A stretch of DNA of 64,000 nt from Rotaria sordida (GCA_905250125.1 CAJNOL010001160.1:1-64000); one strand, 5' to 3'. Positions 11,892-24,810 are shown, counted from the first letter of the stretch. A program made the numbers and translations. The notes: generated from the sequence alone by a model not told the origin.

Positions 11892-13383
11892 ATGAAGCTC
11901 TTCGTACTAACTTTTCTACTGCTAGCAGCAGTATTTATTCATTCAATAAATAGCCAACAATATGTTGTTGGTTGTTACTTTACTAATTGGGCTCAACATC
12001 GACAAGGCCTTGGACGATTTCTTCCATCACATATTGATCCATCTCTTTGTACACATCTTTATTATGCATTTGCTAATATCGATATTACTAATCGAAGTCC
12101 AAGTCCATTCGAAGTCAATGATGTTAAACCATCTCCATCAACATTACCTGTTATTGTCAATGATGTTGTGAAACCTGGTAGTAATGGTCGTCTTAATGGT
12201 CAATTAAAACCACCAATAAAACAACCACCACCAATGAGCATGTATGAACAATTTAATATTTTAAAACATAAAAATCCTCAAATGAAAACATTATTATCAT
12301 TGGGTGGTGCAAGTGTTAATGCTACACAGTTTCGTACTATTTTTGAACCTGATAAAATACGTCGTGATTTTATACGAAATACAATAAAATATTTACGAAA
12401 TTATAAATTTGATGGTTTAGATTTAGATTGGGAATTTCCTGAAACTGAAAGTGATCGTCGTATATTTTCTTTACTTGTTCGTGATTATCGATTAGAATTT
12501 CAAAATGAAGCTTTTTTAACGGATCGTTCACGTCTTTTATTAACAGCAGCTGTTGCTGCTTATCGTCCAAAAATTGAAGCTGGCTATGATATAAAAGAAA
12601 TTGCTCCATATCTTGATTATATCAATTTGATGGCTTATGATTATCATGGTTTGTTAATTTCACAAGAATGACTTTTTTTTAATTTAAATCAAATATTTTC
12701 TTTTAATTTTAGGTAGTTGGAATACTCATACAGGTTTTAATAGTCCTTTATATGCACGTTCAAGTGAAAAAGGTGATAAACGTTTACTTAATCAACAAGC
12801 AACAGTTGATACATGGATTGATGGTGGTTGTTCACCATCAAAATTAGTTCTTGGTCTTGGTATGTATGGTCGAACATTTAAATTAAAACAAAAGAAAAAT
12901 CCTGATACAAAACCTTATGGACCATCAAAAGGTGCTGGCCTACCAGGTAATTATACAGCTAGTAATGGATTTCTTTCTTATTATGAAATATGTGAATTAA
13001 TAAAAAAACAAAAATGGCATACTGAATATGATAAAGAACAACAAGTACCATATGCATATAAAGATGATCAATGGGTTAGTTTTGATAATCAAGAATCAAT
13101 TGAAAAAAAATGTCATTATGTTGCTTCAAAACGTTTAGCTGGTGCTATGATATGGTCACTTGATTTTGATGACTTTAATGGTGCTTTTTGTGGACAAGGA
13201 AAATATCCATTATTAACAACAGTTAAAAAAACACTTGATAGTCTTCAAGGACCAACAACACCAATTAGAATTCATAAAACAACACAAACAACAATAACAA
13301 ATCATGGATATTTATATAATTATTCATTTTTCCTTTTATTGATTAATTTTATTTTTCCGATATTTATTTACCATTTGATTTGA
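11892..13383 (+). CDS. Secreted or surface-anchored GH18 chitinase-like protein
   Basis: Two exons, 11892-12648 and 12713-13383, with one 64 bp intron (phase 1), giving 475 residues. A signal peptide is clear (residues 1-21, hydrophobic core LTFLLLAAVFI). The mature start YVVGCYFTNWAQHR is the usual first beta strand of GH18. LLSLGGA is at 134-140, and the catalytic signature DGLDLDWE is at 174-181 with Asp174, Asp177, Asp179 and Glu181 all present, so hydrolysis of chitin or a related beta-1,4-GlcNAc polymer is plausible. Later family landmarks are MAYDYHG, the YGRTF motif and MIWSLDFDDF. Two oddities stand out. A proline-rich insertion of about 45 residues lies at about 67-115, between the first strands. 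The last ~20 residues are strongly hydrophobic (FFLLLINFIFPIFIYHLI), like a GPI-anchor signal or tail anchor. There is no cysteine-rich chitin-binding domain. Confidence 0.93.
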
Positions 13384-14684
13384 CAGATCGTTTTTTGTTT
13401 GAAAATTTATCTATGTTTTATTTCGAATCTCACTCGAAAAATAATGTCTTTCTATTTTATCAAACAAATAGATAAACATTTGGCTTCTTGTATATTCAAA
13501 TGTAAAAACAAAAAAGAGTTAAAGTGACGAGTTTTATCTTTTCAAAAATTTATTCAAACGATTAGAATCATATTATATATGAACTTTTCTCTTTCCGTAA
13601 TCAATTTACTAGACAAATATCATGATTGTTAAGTAAACAATACCGACTAGATTTAACTTGATCATTGATATTCAAGCTTTTATTTATTCAGATGAATGAG
13701 TGATTAAACATACATGTTTTAAAATAGTAAAAGTAGCTTCAATTTTTCCTTTATTGATCAAATGATGAGATTTTAAAGCATTAGAAATCATTTAATAAAA
13801 AATTAACTTAAATAAATGATATTGCGTTTTAGATAGATATTGAATATTTTAATAAGTCTTTCGATTTAACTCTAATGGTCTACCCCCTCCCAACTCATTT
13901 CTGATGAAGGTACATATATAGTATTCGCATCTCGTGAGATGACTTATCTATAATTTGAAGTTATAAGCAATTCGAGGATTCCTAATGAGTTGGATTAGGC
14001 TGAACTGGTCCGATTTTGCCATGGGCGTCCACGAGCCATTCGAGTAAAAAAAAAAGATCGAAAATATTTGATTTTCATCAATTTTTTTATTCTAATTAAA
14101 AATTGGTTAAAATTGTACTGTTTTCATCTGGTTTTAAGCAGATTATTTAATTTTTTTTATTAATTTAAATCAATTGTTTACTTTTTCTTATTCGTTTTAA
14201 CTACAATGATCATAAAACACATTCTTTTCTTTTCTTTCAACTTTGAAACTCAAATTTTGATTGTTTTTTCGCATATCTTTGCTCAACTAACGATAAGTAT
14301 AATCCTAGACCAAATTTTAACACAGAAGTTACACTTCGACCTACAAATATTAATTTTAACTTATTCAAATAATACAAAATACCGATAAATTAGATTAGAA
14401 TCAATAATATTATGTTTTGATCGATTCTCAATCAGAAAAAAATCGATGAAAGTCAGATTATTTTTTTCTATGTTCTTTTTACATAGATTATGAACTTGAG
14501 TTCATAGATTGATGATAGTTTAGCAAGATAACCTTGAATAAAATACCACATTCTCGGGAGACATTGCGTAAATCACTGTGAAATTTCTTTCTTCGAACAA
14601 TCTCATTTCATTGATTCAAACATTTATGTAATGAAGAGCAAGTAAACATACAAAAGAGAACAAAGAAAGAAAGATAAAATTCGA

Positions 14685-14719
<35 letters not shown>

Positions 14720-16978
14720 TTTCCGAAAAAATAAAATATTGACATGTGGGCACAAGATCAACAAATTCGATTGACTTAAGCATGTCACTGGTTTAGTTGA
14801 TCGATTGGAATTTGCTGGTCTCGTATCGATATGTAGACATTTTGTCGACCAACCGTCAATATCAATTTATTCGTCGATTCACATTGAGAAACTTTGTTTT
14901 TTATTCAACAAAATATTTTTGTCTTGCTATCCTCTTTCACAAACAAAGTGTGATTAAATCTACGAAATAAGAGAATGTTAATGATGATAAATAATCTTAA
15001 CCAGAATAACATGCTAAACTATCTTTAGAAAAAAGTGTTTGCTAGATGTACAGCCCCTGGACTAGACCATTTTTGAAGGAAAAATTATGGGTGGATCGGA
15101 TCGACTTGGACAGGTCCAGCCAAGTCCAGAACTATTCTACTACATAAAACATCGATCTAATCGTTAATGAAAAACTGATCAATTCATTCCAACTGTATGA
15201 AAGAGAAGAGCTCGACAATGTATAACTGCTCATAAAATCCGATGGTACGGTAAAAATCTCTTTCGCAAAGAAATAAAGTCTATTGTGTTGTAGTTATTAT
15301 TCTTCTTTTTCTTCCTTTGTCACTTACTCTTTCAACATATAGAAAAAACAATAAACCATCTGTATCATTTACTTTCCATATATTAATTAGTTGACAAATT
15401 AGGGCTAAATTATAGATACACCGATTTTGAGATCGATTCTTTTTAGCATGAGTTGAACCTGAACAAAAATTAAATCGTAACAAATCAATCAGAGATCAAT
15501 TTGGAGGATATCACATTCATATATCTTATAAAATCATGTCTCAACGATTCAATATTTTCGATATATCATATCCATATAATAAGTTTAAATGTAAATTAGC
15601 AGATCTCTTTCTCATATAGATATGTATAAAAGATTTGTTTAAACTAATTTTCAAATTAATTCTGTATGATTGAGTTTTGCTTTATATATACTGTATCGAA
15701 ATGATCTTGATTATCCTAAATAAAAAAGAATTGTATATTTGAATGAAATCATCAGAATAACACTTCGAGTAAATATTCAGCTGAACAATGGACATATTTT
15801 TGTGTAAAACAAAAAAAAATAAATCAATGATACACAAGATATTAATTGAAAAAACATGGGAAGATACGTTTTGTTTTTGTATTCGATTATTCTTCGTTTC
15901 GTCTTGGAAGCAAAAATTTTGAGCATTAGAAAGATTGTCGTATTGGTAAATTGTATACCAAACTCCTATTACTCAAGGTCTCAAAGCTAATATTGAAATT
16001 GAGACAACTTTGAAATTGATACGATACAAATCATGATGTTATCACTCAGCTATATACTCTAGGTGAATAGCATATGAAGAGTATCCGCCAGAAAATTTAG
16101 AGTTTGTCGAATCATGAAAACAAGAATGCGATGTCAAGATTTGATGACCGATCTCTTGTCATTTTGTATTGAATACGAAAATCTTATTCGTACTTTCCTG
16201 GTTCGATAATGTCTCGAGTTTTTCTACTTGAAATAGACCAAAAAAAGCATAGCTTAGGAAGGGTAATATAAAATTCGAATAAGTGAGACTGTTAACCTTC
16301 TGTAAGTATTTTCTCACATTCTTATAAATAACACCTTGTTTATCATAGATGTTTTTTATAGAAAAATATATCTGTCATCCAGCTGACTATTTAATCAACG
16401 TATTATTCTGATGATTCCATCTCAATATTTTATTTTTGTCCGATTAACTTAATCAAAACAACTATGATAAATATGTTAAGTTCGATACGACATTTATAAA
16501 TATAACATGAGAATTGATATTTGACAGAGAATGAAACATTTGAAATATTAAAAAAAACAATATGACGACTACAAACACAGAAATATCTATAATTCAATGT
16601 TTTATTTATTTGAATATTTCTGTCAATGTCTGAGTAAATCAAATAATGATTATTGTTTTCTAATCGGAACGATATTTAATAGCAAGAAAAAGCCTTTTCG
16701 GTTTTTTTTTCTTTTCCATATCTTAACCTTCACTTTTTTGTGTGTGACAAGTCTTTAATGCATCAGCTAACTTTTAATTAATTCCGAAACGAGCAAAAAC
16801 AAAAAGAAGACATTCTTTTATTCCATTAAACTGATGCGGTTTTTTTTCTTTGCTTTCTCTCGTTCTCTAATAAAAATATTTTTATTTTGATGTATTTACC
16901 TTCAGATTACAAAAAAAAAATATACATTTGTTTTTTATTATAATCAAAATCCTTGTTGAGAAAAAAACCAAACTTATT
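13384..16978. other. Intergenic, no gene recognised
   Basis: AT-rich. Two short GC-richer patches stand out: 13985-14045 (with GGTCCGATTTTGCCATGGGC) and 15050-15130 (with GGACTAGACC and GGACAGGTCC). They resemble other degenerate GGACT/GGTCC-type patches in the window. A trinucleotide microsatellite lies at 14686-14720. Minus-strand frames at 15280-15483 and 16430-16642 show no recognisable motif. Confidence 0.5.
14686..14720 (+). repeat. (TAA)n microsatellite
   Basis: About eleven perfect TAA units in intergenic DNA. Confidence 0.9.
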
Positions 16979-17616
16979 TTATGCAGCAACACCATGAATA
17001 AGAATAAGAAATTTAAATGTATCTGTTTCAATTTCAACTGAGAGTACATCATCTGTTCTATAATTCCAAAGACATCGACTCATTATTAATGTATTGTTTT
17101 CATCTTGTTTAGGATATGACATAACTTGTATAATAACTTTATAATTATCTTTTACATGTTGTGCAACAATACGTTTTAATATTTCAGTTATATCATATGT
17201 TAATTTCCGAATAGCATTTTCTTCAGTATAATTAAGTTTTTTTATTTGTGGTAGATCAAGTAGTTGACTAAGTTGATCTTTGATAAGCTATAAGAAGAAA
17301 AAAAAAACCAAAGAATTTATTTATTGTTATTCAAAAGATTTTATTTATTACATACAATACTGAATAGATTATCAGCAAATTTCACTGGTACACCACCCAT
17401 AGGTACATTAATCATGGATCTATTATTAACATTTGTTTGATGAGAATCTTCAAATAAAATAAATTTTATTTATAATAAAAAAGAAAAGATAAAGCAAAAA
17501 AAAATGAAAGATATACTATTATCAATTAAATTTAATCGTGGGAATCTTTCATTATTTCGACTTTTTGGTGTTGACGATGAAACTGATATAAAACGAGTAG
17601 TGGCTGCTGTTGCCAT
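16979..17616 (-). CDS. Tctex1-type dynein light chain family protein
   Basis: Three exons on the minus strand: 17517-17616, 17356-17447 and 16979-17287, separated by introns of 69 and 68 bp. The frame closes exactly (100 + 92 + 309 nt) to 166 residues with a TAA stop at 16979-16981. The gene is easy to miss because no exon has a long frame that begins with Met. The first ~60 residues (MATAATTRFISVSSSTPKSR...) are low in complexity and likely flexible. The C-terminal ~105 residues form a Tctex1 domain: helix pair (LTYDITEILKRIVAQHV), then strand YKVIIQVMSYP, the family hallmark SRCLWNYRTDD, and a final strand FKFLILIHGV. Such proteins bind dynein intermediate chains or act in cilia. Length and layout resemble the DYNLT2B/DYNLT5 group more than the short DYNLT1, but the subfamily is an inference. 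Confidence 0.85.
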
Positions 17617-18870
17617 AATAGATGTGTTTATTTTAATATCGATCAATAATTATGCTCGATCAATCGGTGTTTTTGTTGTATTCGTTTGTGTGTCAAGTAT
17701 AATGTGTAGTAGAATTGAAATGCCAAAAAAAAATATGTTGACTATAGTATGAGTCTCATTTTTCTTTCTATGATGATGCTTCTTTACTTTCGTCGTTTTC
17801 TCTTCTATGGATATATGGTAGGTGTGCATGCCTATATAGGTAATGAAGAACACGTAAGAAAAACAAGAAAAGAGAATAGTCAAGAAAGCAACGCGTAGAA
17901 GTATGAGTCGTCTTAAAACAACAACAACTACCGTTGCTACCAGGTACACGTGAATGAATATTATAGAAGACAGAGAGAAAGAAAAAAAAAATATTTGTAA
18001 TTAGTTTTATTTTTAAATAGTATATAGAATTGAAAAAAAAGTTTTATTACAACCTACTATTGACAAATGTGTAGAACACAATATATATGATATCTTTATA
18101 TGTAAAAATGAATGGAGAATATTCTTGACAGCTATCAGATTGTTAAATGAACGATTCTGGCTCATAAATACATTCAAAAAACGATAAATTACATCATTAT
18201 ACTTACAAGAACAATGAACGTCTTTTTGTTTTAAATGCACCTGTTGCAGTACTATATCAGTATTGAGGTCAATTCAATAATGGAAAAAAAAAGAAAAGAA
18301 AGGTTATCAAATGAAGATATGGCACGAGTGTTAATGACATAAGAAAAAAAATGTTAACATCGATAACCAGATGGTTTAAAAGTTCGAGACACAAAAAAGA
18401 AATCTTTCTTTATATTCTATGCCTCGATATTTTATTACCGTGTTACAAAAATGAATACTTCTAAGTTATCTAAAAATTTTTAATCTAATTAATTGCAAAG
18501 AAAATCAGTATTTATAATGTATCTAGAGTACGAAAAAAAATATTTGTACAAAGTATCCAATTGATTTTATTCATTAAAAAAGAAATCTTGGCAAAATATC
18601 GAACAATTAGTGATATACCTTTATATTGATTGTAATTAAATATAAGACATACATTACTTATTGTAGTGTAATTGTAATAAGAAACTGAAGGAATAATAAT
18701 AATAATAATAAAGAGTATTTTAAGATTCAAGATGGAAGTTGTCTACTTTTTTAAAGATTTTAAAGAACTTTTCAAAGAAACATGAGCAAATATCTCTCTA
18801 TAGAATTTCAATTCTAATAGGAGGCTAACATTTATAATAAATTGACTATCATGAAAGTCGGTTTCGCATC

Positions 18871-19165
18871 ACTCTAATTACAAATGACATCTATGGATCA
18901 CCATTAATGTCCGATGAACATTTTGAACATATTAATTTTATTCTTCGTGATAATCAATATATTATTCTTGTTAGTCCACTTACATAGATTGTAATGCCTA
19001 ATAAACGATAGCAATGTGAACGAACTGTTAATTCAAACAGATATTTTACGTATTGATTTAATTCATTTGAAATGATACATTTCTTTTTTTTTGGAGACAG
19101 TTGATTTTGATCAATTTTCTGCATACAGAATTTGTTATTTTATGGCATAGTCTAACGGGTCATAG
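18871..19165 (+). pseudogene. Decayed relic of a JmjC/EF-hand gene copy
   Basis: Reads like exons 3-5 of the second JmjC gene (26618-27000). At 18871-18979 the translation contains SPLMSDEHFEHINFILRDNQYIILV, against SPLMFGEDHDRLHCILRGNKRIVLV in that gene. Stops follow (TAG at about 18987, TAG at about 19008). The next segment resumes at about 19103 with VDFDQFSA, matching IDFDQFPA of the intact copy. The sequence between, including TTTAATTCATTTGAAATGAT, matches the intron of the intact gene, so the copy came from DNA duplication and not from a retrotransposed mRNA. It has in-frame stops and lacks both gene ends. It sits 3.5 kb upstream of the two intact paralogues on the same strand. Confidence 0.8.
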
Positions 19166-20435
19166 TTCATGATTGTAGAGTTCTTAAATTGTCGATTGTT
19201 GCTATTACTATTTCCGTATCAATTAAATTCTATCGAAGTATTTAATACATTACTTTTTTTTTGCTATTATTTTAAACTACTTACAGAGAATACGCTAGCA
19301 ATTACTTATAAGTCATTTAATATTTAGCTTTTCAGAAGATATAGAAATCAACAGACTGGAAGAAAAATTTTGCTTTTAATGCATTATAAATTTGTTCAAT
19401 TCTATTTTAGACAAGATCATTATATGAGGCCACTACTACTTCATATTATCAGCATTGTAAAAGATCGGAAATCTTTCTATTATAAATCAAGTTTTTTCTT
19501 TTATTTTTATATAACAATTATTTATTTTACTTAACTTTTTCAAACATATCGAGATCGTTCTACTATTCATTTAAATACTTAATAATTAAGTCTAGTAGAA
19601 GGTACCTAGTTTTTCCTTCTCAGAAGAAATCTTTCAAGATCTATGTTGATAAAAATTTCTTATATTGCATATATAAGATATATGACTATTTCGGATATAC
19701 GAAAAAGTATAATGAAACAGCTTCGATATTTGAACATTATCGTGTCATGATTGGAATGGTTTTGAAAAGAACTTGACAATTTTAGGATTTAATTTTGACG
19801 TCATTTTATAATAAAAAAAACGAACTTGGTTGATACTCCGATTTTTAAAGGTTGATCGAACACGAGTTGTAACTAGTAACGGTATATCATCGGTTCGGTA
19901 GAGAATTCTATACACCACAGCATGCCAACAAAATACGTGGGAGACGTCCTTGTTTATACGACTGTTTTACTAAGATCCTAACAGGTGCTCTGATCCGTGA
20001 AATTCCTTATTGACTGGTTGACATAACGTTTTCCGCTACCGACTAGTGTAAATTTCTTGATTTCTTTTTGTGAGTTTTTGTATTATTTTTTTCTGAAAAA
20101 CTGGAGCATAAAATTGTTCTTTTTTCACAAATCAAGCACTTTTTACTAATGTCGAAGATAAATTTCTGTGACGAATAATGTGCCAGATAATTCGATTTTG
20201 GTCAAAATTCATCGTAATATACTTATCATATGTTATTAGCTCACTTTCGTATGAAGTTATATTCTCCAAGTAGAATTGAACAGTTGTTTATCATTGTAGT
20301 TTACCATAGATTTATTTACATTTCTTCTACTGTTTACAGGATATATTTTGCAAAAATATTAGAGACAACATCGCGAGTATATTATGGGAAGCAGATTAAA
20401 TATACAATTACATAATAACGTCTGTGTCTGACGAA

Positions 20436-21330
20436 GAGTTACTGATTGTAGAAAGTTTGATATAGAATTTGTAGAAGTTATTTCAAAAAAGAAGCGTCGT
20501 GGGTATTTTTTGAATAGCTTTTGATAGGAACAAGATAGAGAGCTGTAGTTTTCACCATTACAAAGAGAAGATCTAGGCGTATCAATACGTACTGAAATTT
20601 GATTGACCATTATTGTACGAATCAAATAAATTCTTGGTAGACATTTTAAAAATGATATTCTGGACGCATTTTGCAATTGATCCTGATTGTTAATATGATC
20701 GGAGTAAATAGGAGACATTGTTGTCTTTCAATCTATGCAAGGCTAATATTGCTAGCTTGGTTCGTTCAAGAGTTATAAGAATTTTCTTGAGAGACCTAAT
20801 TTCAGCCAATTGATCTGAGATAATCTTGAAAAGCATCTAGACAAGCTTAATCCATCATACCGAGTCGAATGGTGATATTTGTTTTTTGGATTAGAAATAA
20901 TCTGAGATCGTTGTTTCAGTAGTTCCAAAATTTCACAATCTGCCGCTATGTAGCATAATAAGTCTACATGTCACAAATATTGAGATAACAGCGTCAAAAT
21001 CTCAGGTCAATTAATTGCTATCAGGCATCTCAAGAAAATTTTTATAACTTTTGAATAGAACAAGCTAGCAATGTCGATTTTCCATATTCACTGATCATAT
21101 TAGAAATCAAGATCAACTAAAAAATGAGTCCAGAATATTGTTTTTAATTCGCACAGTGTTGGTCAATCAACACTTAGTACTTCTTATATTTGCCTGGATT
21201 TTCTCTTTGTGATGATGAAAGCCGGCGCTCTCTATCTTGTTGCTATTTAAGGTTATTCAAAAAATACTCACGACTGTTCTTTTTTTGAAATGGATCATAG
21301 TGCTATGAAATTTTCTGTTTACTGATGAGT
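20436..21330. repeat. Foldback (long inverted repeat) element, about 0.9 kb
   Basis: The left arm (about 20436-20800) and right arm (about 21010-21330) are imperfect inverted copies. The best-matching blocks are GTATTTTTTGAATA (20502; inverted at about 21265), ACAAGATAGAGAGC (20530; inverted at about 21227) and GCTAGCTTG with GTTATAA...ATTTTCTTGAGA (20751-20795; inverted at about 21028-21075). The spacer is about 200 bp. No coding capacity fits a transposase, so this is likely a non-autonomous DNA element. Exact ends and target duplication are not clear. Confidence 0.78.
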
Positions 21331-22610
21331 GCGAAGAAAGAAAAAAAATATGAAAATAAATAGTCAAAAGCACACAGGAAAGGACTGCCATATGGTGACT
21401 GTAGTGATGAGAACGTAGATATAACTAATCGAAGAGTCGATTTAACTACTATAGAATAAGACAAATGAAGAATGACTGATGCTAGTATACTGATCGTTAC
21501 GGTCCAATCTCTCATCATTTCTACCGATGCCGATAAGGAACACACTCAATCCGTTCGAACTCTGGATTGGACATAATACCACCAAAAAACAAAAGATATC
21601 AAAAGTGCTCGACATTTGCGAATAACTATGAAATGAAATCACCAATGTTTTCCTCTAATCCTTTTTCAATACATTATAAAAAAAACCACACATAAGATAA
21701 AGCAAATCTCGTATGACATTAAAAAGTTTGATTTCATTGTATAGAAACAATACCTGTTGAAACTGCTGTTGAAAATTGTAAAAACAAAACGTTTCGAATA
21801 TGTTTTAGTCTATAAATGAATTTCAAGCAAGGTTTATCATACTGTTTATAAAATAACACGACAATTAATTATTGATAGTGCATTGCATATGCAACTACTT
21901 GATAACGTTTATTCTTTTGATGGTCAAGACGCACATAATCAATGAATAACTATATCTTATAAAGCTATTTGACCAAAAGATTTTAGTTTGAACGCAATCA
22001 TACAATAAGTCTACAAAAGAATCATTAAGATATATACAAAACTTCACTTTCTTTCTAATTAAAATAAATCAACAATGTACCGTAAATCACTTCAAAGAAT
22101 TCAGGACATTTATTTTTGAATACAAACTATATTATCAATGTAGACAATATCATATATATATATATATATATAAAATGGCGTCAGATTTTTTTCAAGATTG
22201 TGAATCAATATTCTGAAAAAATTGCCGCAGATTGTTGGAAGAGTTTCGTAAATTGCTTGAGTTTTCACAGAAATAGATTGTTGTAGAGTTTAAACCAATG
22301 TCCACAAGTACTATGTCATCTTTGTGCATTTTCTTCGTAAACTTCTTAATGAGAATATATACTCTTATTGACCTTTGTCTATTAAATAATCATGTACATC
22401 AATTAGTTTTTGAAAAAAAAAAGGACAATATCATTTCGAATACTAGCGACATCCAATGAGAATATGCACATATTGTCTTCTTAATGGATGTTTATTCATC
22501 TATAGCATACTGCGGCAGCAGCATATGGAATAAATTGCTCGATTTTTTTTTGTTTTAAATCGATTTCTTAAAAAAAAAAAGAAACGAATAATTATCATTG
22601 TATATATATA

Positions 22611-22625
22611 TATAATCTATTTCAG
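22611..22625 (+). promoter_or_regulatory. Acceptor-like site before the first JmjC gene (possible trans-splice site)
   Basis: TATAATCTATTTCAG ends in AG 29 bases before the start codon at 22655. It looks like a 3' splice site with no matching upstream exon. It could receive a spliced leader or follow a 5' untranslated exon. This is inference from sequence only. Confidence 0.35.
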
Positions 22626-22654
22626 ACGTTTCATCTTCTTGGCAATATTTTACA

Positions 22655-24710
22655 ATGTATAATCATCGACAGTTAATTATAATATACATATGTATCTTTC
22701 GTTTTTTTGTATATTCATCTACATCTCAACATCAAGGCCATCTAAAACCATTTGGTTCTTCTGGTCCATTTAAAAAAATAGATGAGTTAAGAGATGGCTT
22801 TCCTGATCCAATAATATTTTTTAATAAATATCTTTCAAAATCACATCCTGTTCTTTTTCGTCAAGCACTTATTAATGATGTTCATTTATCTCTATGGAAT
22901 AAAGATGAAAATTTAAATAAAATATTTTCAAATAATAATGAAATAGTTCATGTTGAAACACGTAAAAAAGAAAGTCGAAAACAAGATATTTTAACAATGA
23001 CAATGACAGAATTTTTAAAACGATATCAATATGAAGAACTTTATCTTGTTGCAGAAGTACCAAATTTATTACGGTAAAGTTTTAAATAAAATAAACAATT
23101 CAATATAAATATTTAAATTTTTTTTCTCATCTTAGATCTTATTTTACTCTACCTACATCTCTTCAATGTAAACCAGCTATAGATGCATTTCAAGTTGCTG
23201 TAAGTTTATTTGTACTTTAGAAACAAAAAAAAATTTTTATTAATAATTTGTTTTATTTATAGATGTTATGGTTTAGGTAAGACAATTACAAAAACAAAAA
23301 TATTAATTGATTTTTTTTTTATTTTGAAGTTCAGGCAATACGTCATCTGTTGTACATACAGATGATTATGATAATATTAATTGTGTTTTACAAGGTGATA
23401 AACAATTTGTTCTTCTCGATCCACATGCACACAAAGAAGTTGCTTCTGAGGTTTGTTTTTCGAAATATTATTGAAACTTGCCAAAATACTGGCTCACATG
23501 AAGTATATGAATTAGTATAATTAAAAGAAGTATATTGGAAAAATTTTTTCAAGTTCAATTTTGTTAAATTTTTTCGATCGATACTATAATTCATATATGA
23601 AAATATGATAGATTCTATTTTAAAAATGAATAATAACGTTTGTTGATACTACAAAGTTTTTTCTAAATAGAAATTAATAAATATTCAATTTGTGAATCTT
23701 TCTAATTCTATTCATAATTTAGATTATTGATAATTACTCAGGTTCATATTCATCGATTGATGTCGATAGGTAAAATAATTATTATGAATTAATTAAGTTA
23801 TTATTATTATGATTATTTTTTCATCTAGTGTTGATTATAACAAATATCCTTCACTTGATAATAATAATATCCATTATTATCAAGTTACTTTGAGTAAAGG
23901 TGATTGTTTATTTATACCTAGCTTATGGATTCATCAGGTTCGTTCAAATAATCGTAATATAGCTGTTAATTATTGGCTCAATCATAAACGAGCTAAAAAT
24001 GCTGTTGTTAATGAAAATACTTGTTTATTAATGAATAAATCAAATTTCATGAGACTTGATACAATAGAATGGCCAAAAGAAGAACCAAATATTGAGCATT
24101 TAAAAAATTTGATGCTTGATCTTGTTGATGAAGGAAAAACAAATTTTAAACAATGGACAAATGAATTTTCAAAAGTAACAAAAATAAAACGAACGTGTTT
24201 TTTGAAAAATTAATATTTTTATTTAATGTTTTATTTTTAAGGATTTAGATTTTGATCTTCGATCAAATGTTGAAACGATTACACTTTTCGCTGAAGTAAT
24301 TCTTTTTTATATTAAAAGACAAAAAAAAAAAAGAAATTTAATCTATATCATGCTTAGTTCTTTAATACAGTTGATGCGAATGAAAATGGTTTTATAACAA
24401 TTAATGAAGTTGAATCTCTTTCTGATTATAATGTAACAAAAATCTATTTTCTTTTTTGGTTTTTTATTATTTTTATTTTTAGAAAATAACAGCGGCTTAT
24501 GATATTATTGAAGATATTTTGGATATAGTTGATGCTAAATTAGATCAAACAAATCAATCAAATAATATATCTATTAATAATATTGATGATGAAATGTATA
24601 ATAATAATCATCGTATTAATGAAACATTTTCCGGTGATGAAACTGGAGAAGAAGAAGAAGAAGGAGAAGAAGAAGATAATGATTATATTGATGGACATGA
24701 TGAGTTATAG
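22655..24710 (+). CDS. ER-type JmjC-domain dioxygenase with EF-hand and HDEL tail
   Basis: Nine exons: 22655-23073, 23136-23199, 23263-23276, 23330-23450, 23723-23769, 23829-24174, 24242-24295, 24358-24432, 24483-24710, all in phase; 455 residues. Residues 1-24 look like a signal peptide (IIIYICIFRFFVYSS), followed by the conserved GHLKPFGS. The JmjC fold carries the Fe(II) ligands His175 and Asp177 (VVHTDDYDN) and His257 (FIPSLWIHQVRS), so 2-oxoglutarate-dependent oxygenase activity is plausible. An EF-hand loop lies at 361-372 (DANENGFITINE), with acceptable calcium ligands. The acidic tail ends in HDEL, the classic ER-lumen retention signal. Together these point to a calcium-linked hydroxylase in the ER lumen; the substrate is unknown. 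Exon 3 has only 14 nt. The stop is 141 bp before the start of the next, paralogous gene. Confidence 0.9.
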
Positions 24711-24800
24711 ACAAATTTATTTTATGGTGCTAAATTGTTTTTTTAAAAATCTCTTTTTCCTTTGCTTCTTTTTAATATTATAACTGTGAATTCTTTTTAT

Positions 24801-24810
24801 TTTATTACAG
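24801..24810 (+). promoter_or_regulatory. Acceptor-like site between the two JmjC genes (possible trans-splice site)
   Basis: TTTATTACAG lies 41 bases before ATG 24852 in a 141 bp intergenic gap. A nine-codon upstream frame (ATG 24821 to TAA 24850) sits between the site and the start codon. Spliced-leader trans-splicing is known in bdelloid rotifers. Use of this site is inferred. Confidence 0.4.

Larger units (their letters stand above)
17617..22654. other. 5 kb without an intact gene; relics and repeats
   Basis: No intact gene found. The stretch holds a JmjC-gene relic (18871-19165) and a foldback element (20436-21330), both listed separately, and (TA)n tracts near 22150 and 22605. The 119-residue minus-strand frame at 20359-20718 lies largely in the left arm of the foldback and is not considered a gene. 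The patch 19850-20060 is somewhat richer in GC but unrecognised. Confidence 0.55.

Noticed and set aside
20359..20718. 119-residue minus-strand open frame
   Set aside because: Mostly inside the left arm of the foldback element. No motif, and the inverted arm does not preserve a frame.
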